From NCBI RefSeq assembly GCF_030362935.1, contig NZ_JAUCDY010000014.1, forward strand, positions 7,049-71,048: a DNA stretch of 64,000 bases. Reading direction: 5' to 3'. How positions within the stretch are numbered: the first letter of the stretch is position 1; every line of letters begins with the position of its first letter. Of the stretch, positions 35,503 to 43,738 are shown piece after piece. Under the pieces are notes generated by a model. The model did not search any database. It was not told the origin of the DNA and worked only from the letters and a program-made list of their open reading frames with translations. Source of the DNA: Thiopseudomonas acetoxidans. GTDB taxonomy: Bacteria > Pseudomonadota > Gammaproteobacteria > Pseudomonadales > Pseudomonadaceae. The translations under genes and the position numbers were made by a program.

Positions 35503-35579
35503 AGAGTTATTTATACAACAAATAACTCTGTACAAAATCCCGCTTAACATACGCTGGATTATTATAACCCAGCGCATGT
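35503..35579 (-). promoter_or_regulatory. two hairpins in the norB-norD spacer
   Basis: Hairpin 1: AGAGTTATTT (35503-35512) and AAATAACTCT (35520-35529), a perfect 10-bp stem with a 7-base loop. Hairpin 2: AACATACGCTGG with CCAGCGCATGTT (35546-35579), 11 of 12 pairs, starting ten bases past the norB stop. Neither has a good T-tract, so they look like RNA-stability or processing elements rather than full terminators. Confidence 0.55.
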
Positions 35580-35588
35580 TGCATTGTT

Positions 35589-37022
35589 TTAGCCTATTTC
35601 ATTAGCCAAAACAGGTTTGCGAGTATCCTGAGCAGTTTGCAGCTTCTTGCTGAAACTCATCAAGTAGCACACTAAACCAACCAAGAAGCCAACACCAGCA
35701 ATGAAGCGTAACCAGTAGAACAGCATTAACTGATCTTGAGTCGCCATAAAGGACATTGCGGCACCATCTTCAGGGATACGACGTAACCATACTTCAACCA
35801 CACCAGCACCGGTTAGGAACAGAGTGATAAACACCATGCTCACAGTCATTAACCAGAAGCCCCACATTTCCATGATTTGCGCTTTGTTACTTGGCGCCTC
35901 ACCAATACCACGTAAGCGCGGCATAGCGTAGGAAACGACGGTCATCACAATCATGGCGTAAGCGCCGTAGAAAGCCATATGACCGTGGGCAGCAGTGATT
36001 TGCGCACCGTGTGTGTAGTAGTTAACTGGCGCCAACGTATGTAAGAAGCCCCACACACCTGCACCTAAGAACGCCATTACTACAGTACCCATTGCCCAAA
36101 GCGAAGCAGCTTTGTTCGGGTGCTCACGACGGCGACGGTTAATCATATTAAAGGCGAACAGTACCATCACAAAGAATGGCAGCGGCTCTAGGGTGGAGAA
36201 AATCGAACCAACCCAAAGCCAAACCGTTGGTGCACCAATCCAGAAGTAGTGGTGACCTGTACCTAAAATACCGGAAATCAATGCCAGCGCAACAATCACA
36301 TACAACCACTTCTCAATCACTTCACGGTCAACACCGGTGATCTTAATCAATACGTACGCCAGAATGGCCGCCATGATTAATTCCCACACGCCCTCTACCC
36401 ACAGGTGAACAACAAACCACCAGTAGAATTTATCGCGACTGAGGTTTTCTGGGTTATAGAAAGCGAACAAGAACAACAACGCTAAACCAATCAAGCCGGT
36501 CATCAATACGATGTTAACGGCCGTTTTGCGGCCTTTAAGTACCGTCATACCTACGTTATAGATGAAGCCCAGGGCTACGATAACAATACCCACCTTGGTT
36601 GGCAGGGGTTGTTCAAGGAACTCACGACCCATGGTCGGTAGCAAATCGTTACCTGTTATGGCTGCCAAACCAGCATAGGGTACAAACAGGTAGCCTAAAA
36701 TGGTCAGCACACCAGCACCAGCAAACACCCAAAACAGCAGCATTGCTAGTTTAGGACTATGCAGCTCACGGTCAGCTTCTTCTGGAACCAGATAGTAAGC
36801 CGCACCCATAAAGCCAAATAGTAACCAGACAATCAACAGGTTAGTGTGGACCATACGGGCCACGTTAAAAGGAAGTAACGGGAATAGGAAATCCCCGATA
36901 ATATATTGCAGCCCCATAATCAGGCCGAACAGAATTTGACCCACAAAAAGTATGAGCGCAAACACGAAATACGGTTTGGCCACTTTCTGCGACTCAAATT
37001 TTACTAGGGTTTGACTGGACAT
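35589..37022 (-). CDS. norB: nitric oxide reductase subunit B
   Basis: Catalytic subunit of cytochrome c-dependent NO reductase (2 NO to N2O) in the inner membrane. It has 477 residues and about 12 helices. Heme and FeB ligands are visible: His in MVHTNLLIVWLLFG, His and Glu in HLWVEGVWELI, the His pair in GTGHHYFWIG, and His in AAHGHMAFYGAYAM. GGAGG lies before the ATG at 37022, which is chosen over an ORF extension of eight codons. It follows norC after 66 bases. Confidence 0.96.
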   Translation of the reverse strand: MSSQTLVKFESQKVAKPYFVFALILFVGQILFGLIMGLQYIIGDFLFPLLPFNVARMVHTNLLIVWLLFGFMGAAYYLVPEEADRELHSPKLAMLLFWVFAGAGVLTILGYLFVPYAGLAAITGNDLLPTMGREFLEQPLPTKVGIVIVALGFIYNVGMTVLKGRKTAVNIVLMTGLIGLALLFLFAFYNPENLSRDKFYWWFVVHLWVEGVWELIMAAILAYVLIKITGVDREVIEKWLYVIVALALISGILGTGHHYFWIGAPTVWLWVGSIFSTLEPLPFFVMVLFAFNMINRRRREHPNKAASLWAMGTVVMAFLGAGVWGFLHTLAPVNYYTHGAQITAAHGHMAFYGAYAMIVMTVVSYAMPRLRGIGEAPSNKAQIMEMWGFWLMTVSMVFITLFLTGAGVVEVWLRRIPEDGAAMSFMATQDQLMLFYWLRFIAGVGFLVGLVCYLMSFSKKLQTAQDTRKPVLANEIG

Positions 37023-37088
37023 AGTCAGTCCTCCAATAACAAGCAATTCAATTCAATCAATGCCATCTAAGGTTCAGCTAAAGCAGCA

Positions 37089-37529
37089 TTAACCTTCTTT
37101 GTTTGGTGGCCAATTATTAGTGTTAATTTTGGCGGTCCATTCCAAGAACGCGGTGAGATCATCGAGCTGCTCATCGGTTAAATTGAATTGCGGCATTTGC
37201 CGGCGACCTGGGACATTGGTTGGCTGCGCCTTCATCCATGCTGGCAAGAAGAACTTAAAGCCGTCTTCACCACCACGACGGTGAAATACGTTACCCAGCT
37301 CAGGAGCAAAATATGCACCTTCTCCAAGCAAAGTATGGCAGCCGATGCAGTTATTGGTTTCCCATACGTGCTTACCGCGAACGATAGAGTCGGTTAACTC
37401 AGCGTCGTTGGTGCGCTCTGGAAAGGTTTTTTCTGTGTGGTATGCCAATGCAAGGAAAACCAGAATGAAGAACAAACTGCCTCCATAATAGATATTCCGT
37501 GCCATACCTTTTGTGAACGTTTCAGACAT
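37089..37529 (-). CDS. norC: nitric oxide reductase subunit C (cytochrome c)
   Basis: Membrane-anchored cytochrome c subunit feeding electrons to NorB. It has 146 residues: an uncleaved N-terminal helix (about 13-32), heme c motif CIGCH and the axial Met in RRQMPQF. The start at 37529 is fixed by AGGAGG ten bases upstream. It leads the nor operon under a perfect DNR box (37592-37605). Confidence 0.96.
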   Translation of the reverse strand: MSETFTKGMARNIYYGGSLFFILVFLALAYHTEKTFPERTNDAELTDSIVRGKHVWETNNCIGCHTLLGEGAYFAPELGNVFHRRGGEDGFKFFLPAWMKAQPTNVPGRRQMPQFNLTDEQLDDLTAFLEWTAKINTNNWPPNKEG

Positions 37530-37591
37530 GATGCAATGCCTCCTGATGAGTTTTACGGGCCCATCATAGAAACACCTTGTTGCAATTACCC

Positions 37592-37605
37592 TTGATAGCA
37601 ATCAA
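37592..37605 (-). promoter_or_regulatory. DNR/ANR box and -10 of the nor operon
   Basis: TTGATAGCAATCAA is a perfect TTGAT-N4-ATCAA palindrome. On the minus strand a TATGAT lies at 37568-37563, the distance expected for class II activation. norC starts 63 bases downstream of the box. Confidence 0.9.
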
Positions 37606-37773
37606 GAATACCAACTAACTTACTAAACTATTCCCATGCAGCTCGCGTATTTACTGCCTACGCAAACCTTAACAGCCATGCTGCATAAGCGTTTGCTGAC
37701 GTCATTCAAGCCACAAAAAACGAGGCTCTTCGCATTTAAGGATGTAGAAAAAACCTGACCGGCTGGAAAAGGA

Positions 37774-37805
37774 GTCGGGGAACTTAGGAAATGTAAGTTC
37801 CCACA
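37774..37805 (-). repeat. REP-related long hairpin
   Basis: GTCGGGGAACTTA and TAAGTTCCCACA flank a short loop. On the minus strand it has the usual TGTGGGA head but an extended GGGAACTTA stem, so it is an outlying stem type of the REP family. Confidence 0.6.
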
Positions 37806-37848
37806 AGAGCTGTGCCAAGCAACGCGGCTGCGTGCCAACCGCTTTACA

Positions 37849-37912
37849 GTGGGGCTGTGGGATTGTGGGAATGTGGGGTTGTGGGGTTGTGGGGTTGTGG
37901 GGTTGTGGGGTT
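37849..37912 (+). repeat. 8-bp tandem repeat, eight units, G-rich
   Basis: Eight units of 8 bases, the first three diverged (GTGGGGCT, GTGGGATT, GTGGGAAT) and the last five identical GTGGGGTT. The array runs directly into the GTGGGAGC head of the REP at 37912. Runs of four G every eight bases could form a G-quadruplex on the plus strand. Confidence 0.9.
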
Positions 37913-38022
37913 GTGGGAGCGCATCTTATGCGCGAAGCGGACTTGAAATCACGCAAGAGCAACAGGATAAAACCGGTTGTGCCGGATTCAGACTCCAATC
38001 GCGCAAGAGTTGCGCTCCCACA
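37912..38022. repeat. inverted REP pair with conserved linker
   Basis: 37912-37936 (+, stem GCGCAT-CTT-ATGCGC) and 37998-38022 (-, GCGCAA-CTC-TTGCGC). The linker (AAGCGGACTTGA, then AAGAGCAACAGGATAAAACC, then GTTGTG) recurs between the REPs at 63866 and 63970. Confidence 0.85.
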
Positions 38023-38141
38023 AGAGCTGTGCCAAGCAACGCGGCTGCCAGTGGGACTGATAGCCAGGTGCTTGCTGAAGTCAGGAGAGTTTAGAAATCA
38101 GCTACACCCTTAAATGCGAAGGGCCAAAAACCACTGTGAAT

Positions 38142-38170
38142 AAAAAAGGAGCCACAAGAGCTCCTTTTTT
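38142..38170. terminator. strong rho-independent terminator of metNIQ
   Basis: AAAAAAGGAGC (38142-38152) and GCTCCTTTTTT (38160-38170) form a perfect 11-bp stem with a 7-base loop. It has A/T tracts on both sides, so it can act in both directions. It lies 17 bases past the metQ stop. Confidence 0.9.
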
Positions 38171-38187
38171 AGTTAATAACCGCTGAA

Positions 38188-38958
38188 TTAGAACGCTGGA
38201 ACCACAGCACCCTGATATTTCTCCAGAATAAAAGTTTTTACTTCTTCTGTTTTTAATGCATTAACCAGCTTTTTTATCGCATCTGCCTGCTGATTATTAT
38301 CACGCGTGACCAAAATATTCACGTAAGGCGAGTCCGCACCTTCAATGACCAACGCATCTTCCATCGGGTTTAAACCGGCTTCCAGCGCATAGTTGGTATT
38401 GATCAGCGCCAAGTCCACCTGATTTAACACACGCGGCAAGGTCGCTGCTTCCAACTCACGAATGCGTAGTTTTTTCGGGTTGTCGGCAATGTCGCGCGCT
38501 GTGGCGGTAATGCCTGCCTCTGGCTTGAGCGTTAACACCCCCGCAGTTTGCAACAGCAGTAACGCACGGCCACCATTGGTTGCATCGTTAGGAATGGCGA
38601 CCTGTGCGCCATCTTTCAGCTCGGACAAGTCTTTGATTTTGCTAGAGTAGGCACCGAAGGGCTCTACGTGGACACCAGCCACACTGACCAGCTTAGTACC
38701 TTTACTGGCATTAAACTCATCCAAGTAGGGCTGGTGCTGGAAGAAGTTGGCGTCCAAACGGCCTTCGGCTACTTGGATATTGGGCTGCACATAGTCCGTA
38801 AAGACTTTAACTTCGAGGGTCACGCCCTGCTTAACCAGCGTAGGTTTGAGAAATTCTAAAATTTCTGCGTGCGGCACCGGTGTTGCTGCCACTTGCAACG
38901 TTTGTGCTTGAACTGAAAAAGCTGCGAAGGTGGCCAAGGCCACTAAAATGCGTTTCAT
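38188..38958 (-). CDS. metQ: methionine ABC transporter substrate-binding protein
   Basis: Periplasmic D-/L-methionine binding protein of the NLPA family, 256 residues. It has a signal peptide (MKRILVALATFAAFSVQAQ) without a lipobox Cys, so it is soluble rather than a lipoprotein. Typical stretches are VAATPVPHAEILEF, DANFFQHQPYLDEFN, VAIPNDATNGGRALLLLQ and LINTNYALEAGLNP. It is the last gene of metN-metI-metQ and is followed by a strong terminator. Confidence 0.95.
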   Translation of the reverse strand: MKRILVALATFAAFSVQAQTLQVAATPVPHAEILEFLKPTLVKQGVTLEVKVFTDYVQPNIQVAEGRLDANFFQHQPYLDEFNASKGTKLVSVAGVHVEPFGAYSSKIKDLSELKDGAQVAIPNDATNGGRALLLLQTAGVLTLKPEAGITATARDIADNPKKLRIRELEAATLPRVLNQVDLALINTNYALEAGLNPMEDALVIEGADSPYVNILVTRDNNQQADAIKKLVNALKTEEVKTFILEKYQGAVVPAF

Positions 38959-38977
38959 GTGTATGTTTCCTCTTTTA

Positions 38978-39643
38978 TTATCGTCTAGAAAAATGAACCA
39001 CTAAGCGGTCACCAATCATTTGTAAAATCTGTACTAAAATCAGTAGCAACACCACAGTCACTACCATCACATCGGTTTGAAAGCGCTGATAACCAAAGCG
39101 TATGGCTAAATCGCCTAAACCGCCGGCGCCGACTACGCCCGCCATGGCGGTATAGGATACCAGCGTAATGGCGGTAACGGTGACTGCGGCAATAATGCCC
39201 GGGCGCGCCTCGGGTAATAAGGCGCTGATGATAATTTGCTGGGTGGACGCGCCCATGGCTTGCGTGGCTTCAATGATACCGCGATCGACCTCGCGCAGGG
39301 CAGTTTCCACTAGGCGGGCAAAAAATGGTGTGGCCCCCACCACCAAAGGCGGAATAGCGCCAGCCACACCTAATGAAGTGCCGGTTAACACCACGGTGAG
39401 TGGAATCATCACGATTAATAGAATAATAAAGGGCAACGAGCGCAGTACGTTCACCAGCAACGATAGCAAGCCATAAAAGGCTTTGTGTTCAAACAGCTGC
39501 CGTGGGCCTGTTAAAAACAGCAGTACACCCAAAGGTAAGCCCAGCACAATAGTGAACAGTAACGAACCGCCGAGCATCAACAATGTGTCTAATGTCGCCA
39601 GCCAGATTTCATACCAATCAATGTTGCTCATTAAACCGCTCAT
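38978..39643 (-). CDS. metI: methionine ABC transporter permease
   Basis: Inner-membrane permease of 221 residues with five or six helices. The ABC-contact EAA loop reads EATQAMGASTQQIIISALLPEA in two parts (EATQAMGAST then QQIIISALLPEA), as in MetI. The start overlaps the metN stop. With MetN it imports methionine bound by MetQ. Confidence 0.95.
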   Translation of the reverse strand: MSGLMSNIDWYEIWLATLDTLLMLGGSLLFTIVLGLPLGVLLFLTGPRQLFEHKAFYGLLSLLVNVLRSLPFIILLIVMIPLTVVLTGTSLGVAGAIPPLVVGATPFFARLVETALREVDRGIIEATQAMGASTQQIIISALLPEARPGIIAAVTVTAITLVSYTAMAGVVGAGGLGDLAIRFGYQRFQTDVMVVTVVLLLILVQILQMIGDRLVVHFSRR

Positions 39644-40647
39644 GGACGCACTACCTCAATCTTCACGCCTGCCGCGCTTAGCTGTTGCTCAGCCAGCTCG
39701 ACCTGCTCGCCGGTTAACGCAATGGTCAGCTGACCGCAGGGTTCATCTTTAATCCGCCCAATGCGTCCGGCTAAAATGCTGTAGTTAGCACCTGTGGCTT
39801 GCATCACCTGGCTCAGCACAGGCGCGTAAGTGCTTTCGCCGAGAAAGGTTAGGTGCAGTATGCGCCCGGCAACATGGGCAAAATCCTCTTGCTGGGTGCC
39901 GTCTTCGCCCTCAGACAACTGGACAAAGCGTTGCGTGGTAGGGTGTTGCGGCTGTAAAAACACCTCCGCCACCGGCCCGCTCTCAATCACTTGCCCCTCT
40001 TCCATCACACCCACGCGGTCACAAATACGGCGGATCACATCCATCTCATGGGTGATTAGCACAATGGTTAAGCCCAGCTCTTGGTTGATTTGCCGTAAGA
40101 GCTGTAACACCTGCCCAGTGGTTTCTGGGTCTAGGGCGCTGGTGGCTTCATCGCAAAGCAAAATACTGGGGCCAGTAGCCAGTGCGCGGGCGATCCCGAC
40201 GCGCTGTTTTTGTCCGCCTGATAACTGGGCTGGGTATTTGCTCGCCTGATCCGCCAAACCAACCCGCTCTAGCAGTTCACGCACGCGTTTATCGATCGCC
40301 GAGCGCTCGTACTCACCTGCAAGGCGCATGGGCATAGCCACGTTTTGCGCCACGGTTTTGCTCGACAGCAGGTTAAAGTGCTGGAAAATCATACCGACGC
40401 GGCGACGAAACCCACGTAAACCCGCCGCATCCAGCGCGGTCACCTCAACGCCATCGGCGATAATTCGTCCTGTGGTGGGTTGTTCCAGGTGATTAATTAA
40501 GCGCAGCAAGGTGCTTTTGCCTGCGCCGGAATAGCCAATTAAGCCAAAAATCTCACCGCGATTAACGTGCAAATCCGTTGGTTTAACCGCTGCAATGCTA
40601 CGGCCTTTCACCTGAAAGGTTTTACTGACCTGTTGAAATTCAATCAC
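39640..40647 (-). CDS. metN: methionine ABC transporter ATP-binding protein
   Basis: ATPase of 335 residues. Walker A GYSGAGKSTLLR, signature LSGGQKQRVGIAR, Walker B ILLCDEATSALDPET, switch His in LITHEMDVI. A C-terminal domain (about 265-335, NIL/ACT-like) binds methionine for trans-inhibition in this family. The start is GTG at 40647, directly giving the MIEFxxV N-terminus seen in MetN proteins. Confidence 0.95.
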   Translation of the reverse strand: MIEFQQVSKTFQVKGRSIAAVKPTDLHVNRGEIFGLIGYSGAGKSTLLRLINHLEQPTTGRIIADGVEVTALDAAGLRGFRRRVGMIFQHFNLLSSKTVAQNVAMPMRLAGEYERSAIDKRVRELLERVGLADQASKYPAQLSGGQKQRVGIARALATGPSILLCDEATSALDPETTGQVLQLLRQINQELGLTIVLITHEMDVIRRICDRVGVMEEGQVIESGPVAEVFLQPQHPTTQRFVQLSEGEDGTQQEDFAHVAGRILHLTFLGESTYAPVLSQVMQATGANYSILAGRIGRIKDEPCGQLTIALTGEQVELAEQQLSAAGVKIEVVRP

Positions 40648-40979
40648 TGTTTAATTTTACCGATAATGCGCACAATAAAGAGCCCGTATTGTCCATGAGC
40701 AACCTCTGAGTTACAAGAAACTTACTCTAGAGTTACGCTCCAACAAAGTGCCCTGCTGGAGCGCAGCTTCTGGGCGATGCGTATTATAAATACTCGCTCA
40801 GGAGTTGCCGGAGAATCATCGCGCAAAAATTACGCTCCCATAGCCAAATGGTCTGCTCTAAGGACAGGGCATAGCAATTGCGGGAGCAACTGTCGCACTT
40901 CACTACCTTAGTGGCACGGTTTCTGTGGGAGCGCATCTTATGCGCGATAGCAATTAAGCAAATAAGCTAGCGCTTAAGC
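40648..40979. other. 332-base gap between metN and the ecotin gene
   Basis: Mostly REP sequences (three recognisable, plus a degenerate one near 40880). No S-box or SAM riboswitch and no MetJ-like box array was recognised before metN. The metN promoter is not evident by eye. Confidence 0.5.
40756..40948. repeat. three REP elements
   Basis: 40756-40778 (+, GCGCAG-CTT-CTGGGC with one mismatch), 40818-40842 (-, GCGTAA-TTT-TTGCGC with a G-T pair) and 40924-40948 (+, GCGCAT-CTT-ATGCGC). Confidence 0.75.
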
Positions 40980-41465
40980 TTACTGTGGCTGTGTCTGTTG
41001 GTATTTGGCGGGTGCGCTCCATACTCGGTAACGCAGTTCTATCTCTACTGGGGCGTACAGCACAATGGGTAACTTGCTGTTATAAGGCAGCAACGTATTA
41101 CTCAGATTGACCGGCACAAAAGCCGGGGTTTGCTCCCCATCTGGGCAAGCCATCAATGTACTTATCGACCCCTTCAAACCGTCAACCTGATAATAGCTAT
41201 AACCCCAACCATCTAAGCTATGCTCGCTCATTTCTGCCGCCAGCGAGCGAGTATTGCAGTCGGTCAGCATTTGTTTACCGGGCAACAACTCTACTTGGTA
41301 GCGGCTTTCATCCTGCTTTGCGGGCAACCAAATAACATGCCGCTGATAACCTTCTTCTGCTTGCGGATAAGGCGCAACATCGGCTAGGTTTTGCTGCGAA
41401 TTGGCCGCACAGCCGCTGAGGGTGATCGCAATTGAAACAATGAATACCGGAAAAAATTTACGCAT
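40980..41465 (-). CDS. eco: ecotin-family serine protease inhibitor, predicted lipoprotein
   Basis: 161 residues matching ecotin over its whole mature length: APYPQAEEGYQRHVIWLP, DESRYQVELLPGKQ, LDGWGYSYYQVDG, STLMACPDG and YNSKLPIVLYAPVEIELRYRVW. The two disulfide cysteines (TDCNT and MACPDG) are kept. The reactive-site position that is Met84 in E. coli ecotin is Leu here. Ecotin inhibits trypsin-fold proteases in the periplasm and protects against host or predator proteases. Unlike E. coli ecotin, the signal peptide ends in the lipobox LSGC (Cys19) followed by Ala, so it should be an outer-membrane lipoprotein. It is a single-gene unit flanked by REPs. Confidence 0.92.
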   Translation of the reverse strand: MRKFFPVFIVSIAITLSGCAANSQQNLADVAPYPQAEEGYQRHVIWLPAKQDESRYQVELLPGKQMLTDCNTRSLAAEMSEHSLDGWGYSYYQVDGLKGSISTLMACPDGEQTPAFVPVNLSNTLLPYNSKLPIVLYAPVEIELRYRVWSAPAKYQQTQPQ

Positions 41466-41581
41466 AGAATTCTAACTCTTGAAAACAGCCTGTATTGTCC
41501 ATGAGTCATCCAGCAGTTACAAGAATTTTACCATTCACGAAAAAACTGCGTTCCAACAGAACCGAGCCAGTAATGCACTCA

Positions 41582-41606
41582 TGTGGCAGCGCAGCTTCTG
41601 CGCGAT
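41582..41606 (+). repeat. REP element upstream of the ecotin gene
   Basis: Stem GCGCAG-CTT-CTGCGC, perfectly paired, head TGTGGCA with one change, tail GAT. It lies in the 209-base gap between eco and znuB. Confidence 0.75.
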
Positions 41607-41674
41607 AGCTGATTATTAAGCAGCTTAATAATTAAGGCTGACACTAAAACTGCCGACACGATTTTTTAGGGGGC

Positions 41675-42460
41675 TTAACGCCTTGCCGGCACTAGTGAGC
41701 TGACAACAAACAAAGCGGCTGCACAGACGACGATGGAGGGCCCTGCTGGGGTATCCCAATACCACGACATCGCCAAGCCTAAACACACCGAAAACATGCC
41801 CAGCACCGTTGCGATAATAACCATCTGCTCAGGGCTACGCGCATGGCGTTGCGCGGTCGCCGCTGGAATTATCAGCAAGGAAGTAATCAGCAGCACGCCA
41901 ACGATTTTCATCGCCACACCAATCACCAACGCCATAAGCACCATCAACGCCAGACGTAATCCAGCGACAGGCAAACCCTCTACCTGCGCCAACTCCTCGT
42001 GTACAGTAATCGCCAATAAAGGTCGCCATAACCACAACAGACCCGCCAAAACCAAGGCGCTGCCCAATACGATCCAAGCCAGATCGGTGCTGGTCATCGC
42101 CAGTAAATCGCCAAACAGATAGCCCATTAAATCGACCCGCACCGAGTCCATAAAACTCAGCGTCACCAAGCCCAGCGATAAAGTACTATGGGCGAGAATC
42201 CCTAATACCGTATCTGAAGCTAGCGGCTGACGTTGCTGCAAGCCCACCAGCGCCAGCGCCAGTAACACCGAACCGAAAACCACCGCTAGCCCTAAGTGAA
42301 TATCCAGCAACAAGCCCAGCGCAATACCAAACAGCGCCGAATGCGACAGCGTATCGCCAAAATAGGCCATACGCCGCCAGACCACAAAAGCGCCCAAAGG
42401 CCCTGCCACCAATGCCAACGCCAATCCCGCCACCAACGCATAAAGTAAAAAATCAGGCAT
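41675..42460 (-). CDS. znuB: zinc ABC transporter permease
   Basis: Inner-membrane permease of 261 residues with seven or eight helices. ABC-3 family motifs include VWRRMAYFGDTLSHSALFG near the N-terminus and LLITSLLIIPAATAQ near the C-terminus. It overlaps znuC by 8 nt and ends the zur-znuC-znuB transcript. It imports Zn2+ delivered by ZnuA. Confidence 0.95.
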   Translation of the reverse strand: MPDFLLYALVAGLALALVAGPLGAFVVWRRMAYFGDTLSHSALFGIALGLLLDIHLGLAVVFGSVLLALALVGLQQRQPLASDTVLGILAHSTLSLGLVTLSFMDSVRVDLMGYLFGDLLAMTSTDLAWIVLGSALVLAGLLWLWRPLLAITVHEELAQVEGLPVAGLRLALMVLMALVIGVAMKIVGVLLITSLLIIPAATAQRHARSPEQMVIIATVLGMFSVCLGLAMSWYWDTPAGPSIVVCAAALFVVSSLVPARR

Positions 42461-43229
42461 GATTGCAGTCCGGTCCGTGGTTGTGTTGTTCGTCAGTTAA
42501 TACGCAGCCATGCAAGTCATGAGCGTGATCGTGCTGGTGGTGGTAAACCGCTAAATCTTGCGCCGCTTGCGTGCCAAACAGCTCAATAAAGGCAGGATCA
42601 TGACTGACCTGCTCAGGCAAGCCCGAACAACAGACATGGCGATTTAGACAGAGCACCCGATCGGTAGCGCGCATCACCAAATGCAAATCATGCGACACCA
42701 TCAGCACTGCACAGCCGTAGCGTTCGCGCAACTGACCAATCAAGCTATACAGCTCCAGCTGGCCATTCACATCCACCCCTTGCACCGGCTCATCCAACAC
42801 CAGCAGCTGCGGTTTACGCAACAATGCCCGCGCCAGCAGCACGCGCTGTAATTCACCACCGGAAATACGCTGCAGCGGGCTATTAAGAACCTTTAAAGCG
42901 CCCACTTCAGTGAGTGCAGCTTCAATTTGCACCAAGCTCACGCCGGGCACTAAGCGTAAAAAGCGCCACACACTTAACGGCATGGTTTCATGTACCGCAA
43001 GTTTTTGCGGCATATAACCAATGCGTAACTTAGGTGCGCGCCATACAGTGCCTGTATCTAGCTGCAACAAACCCAGCAACACACGCACCAAGGTGGTTTT
43101 ACCTGAGCCGTTAGGGCCGACCAGCGTGACAATTTCACCTTTGTGTAGAGTAAAATCAATATCCTCCAGCACTAGCTGGCCAGCAAAGCTCAAGCGACCT
43201 TGCTCAATACGCAGTAATTCTGTGCTCAT
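42453..43229 (-). CDS. znuC: zinc ABC transporter ATP-binding protein
   Basis: ATPase of 258 residues. Walker A LVGPNGSGKTTLVRVLLG, signature ISGGELQRVLLARALL, Walker B LLVLDEPVQGVD, switch His in MVSHDLHLVM. A His-rich C-terminal tail (HHQHDHAHDLHG and later NHGPDCNHA) is typical of ZnuC and may hold zinc. The ATG overlaps the zur stop by 4 nt. Confidence 0.95.
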   Translation of the reverse strand: MSTELLRIEQGRLSFAGQLVLEDIDFTLHKGEIVTLVGPNGSGKTTLVRVLLGLLQLDTGTVWRAPKLRIGYMPQKLAVHETMPLSVWRFLRLVPGVSLVQIEAALTEVGALKVLNSPLQRISGGELQRVLLARALLRKPQLLVLDEPVQGVDVNGQLELYSLIGQLRERYGCAVLMVSHDLHLVMRATDRVLCLNRHVCCSGLPEQVSHDPAFIELFGTQAAQDLAVYHHQHDHAHDLHGCVLTDEQHNHGPDCNHA

Positions 43230-43711
43230 AACTCAGCCTGACAAGGGGCGCACAAGCCAAAAACTTCAATCACCTGCCCTTCTACCGTAAAACCTGCTTT
43301 GTGGGCTTCGTCGGCAATCGCCGCATCGATAGCACTATGGGGCAGCTCTCTGGCAAACCTGCATAAGCGGCAAATAAGAAACTGTGCCTGATGGGGTTGT
43401 TGCGGATAAGCGCATCCGATAAACGCATTGAGCGAGGCAATTCGATGAATCAGACCATGTTCCAATAAAAAATCTAACGCACGATACACAGTCGGGGGTG
43501 CGGCTGGACGACCCTCTTCAGACGTCAGCTGCGCCAAAATGTCATAAGCGCCCATAGGCTGGTGACTTTGCCACACCAGCTCCAACACACGCTTGCGTAA
43601 AGGGGTAAGACGAAGCTGTTCTTCATCGCACATGACCTGAGCAATGTTCAGCGCATCATCAATACACTGCTGATGCCCACTGGCCACACATAAGGAATAT
43701 TTTTTCTGCAT
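43226..43711 (-). CDS. zur: zinc uptake regulator Zur
   Basis: Fur-family repressor of 161 residues. The winged helix lies at about 35-95 (LTPLRKRVLELVW, PTVYRALDFLLEHGLIHRI). The structural Cys pairs are ICRLC and LCAPC, separated by the dimerisation domain. Its zinc-loaded form represses zinc uptake. It leads zur-znuC-znuB and is divergent from znuA across a palindrome it should bind. Confidence 0.94.
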   Translation of the reverse strand: MQKKYSLCVASGHQQCIDDALNIAQVMCDEEQLRLTPLRKRVLELVWQSHQPMGAYDILAQLTSEEGRPAAPPTVYRALDFLLEHGLIHRIASLNAFIGCAYPQQPHQAQFLICRLCRFARELPHSAIDAAIADEAHKAGFTVEGQVIEVFGLCAPCQAEL

Positions 43712-43738
43712 ATCTCTTGCTAACTCAACAAAAAGTAA

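Larger units (their letters stand above)
37606..38141. other. gene-free region upstream of norC with REPs and a G-rich array
   Basis: About 540 bases without a supported gene. It contains a long-stem hairpin (37774-37805), an 8-bp tandem array (37849-37912), and an inverted REP pair (37912-38022) with a linker that is found again near 63890. Reading frames through the array give low-complexity Thr/Pro/Gln/His peptides and are rejected. Confidence 0.7.

Noticed and set aside
37702..38113. Reading frames through the GTGGGGTT array on both strands
   Set aside because: They give low-complexity Thr/Pro/Gln/His or Gly/Leu/Trp peptides produced by the 8-bp repeat and lack ribosome sites.
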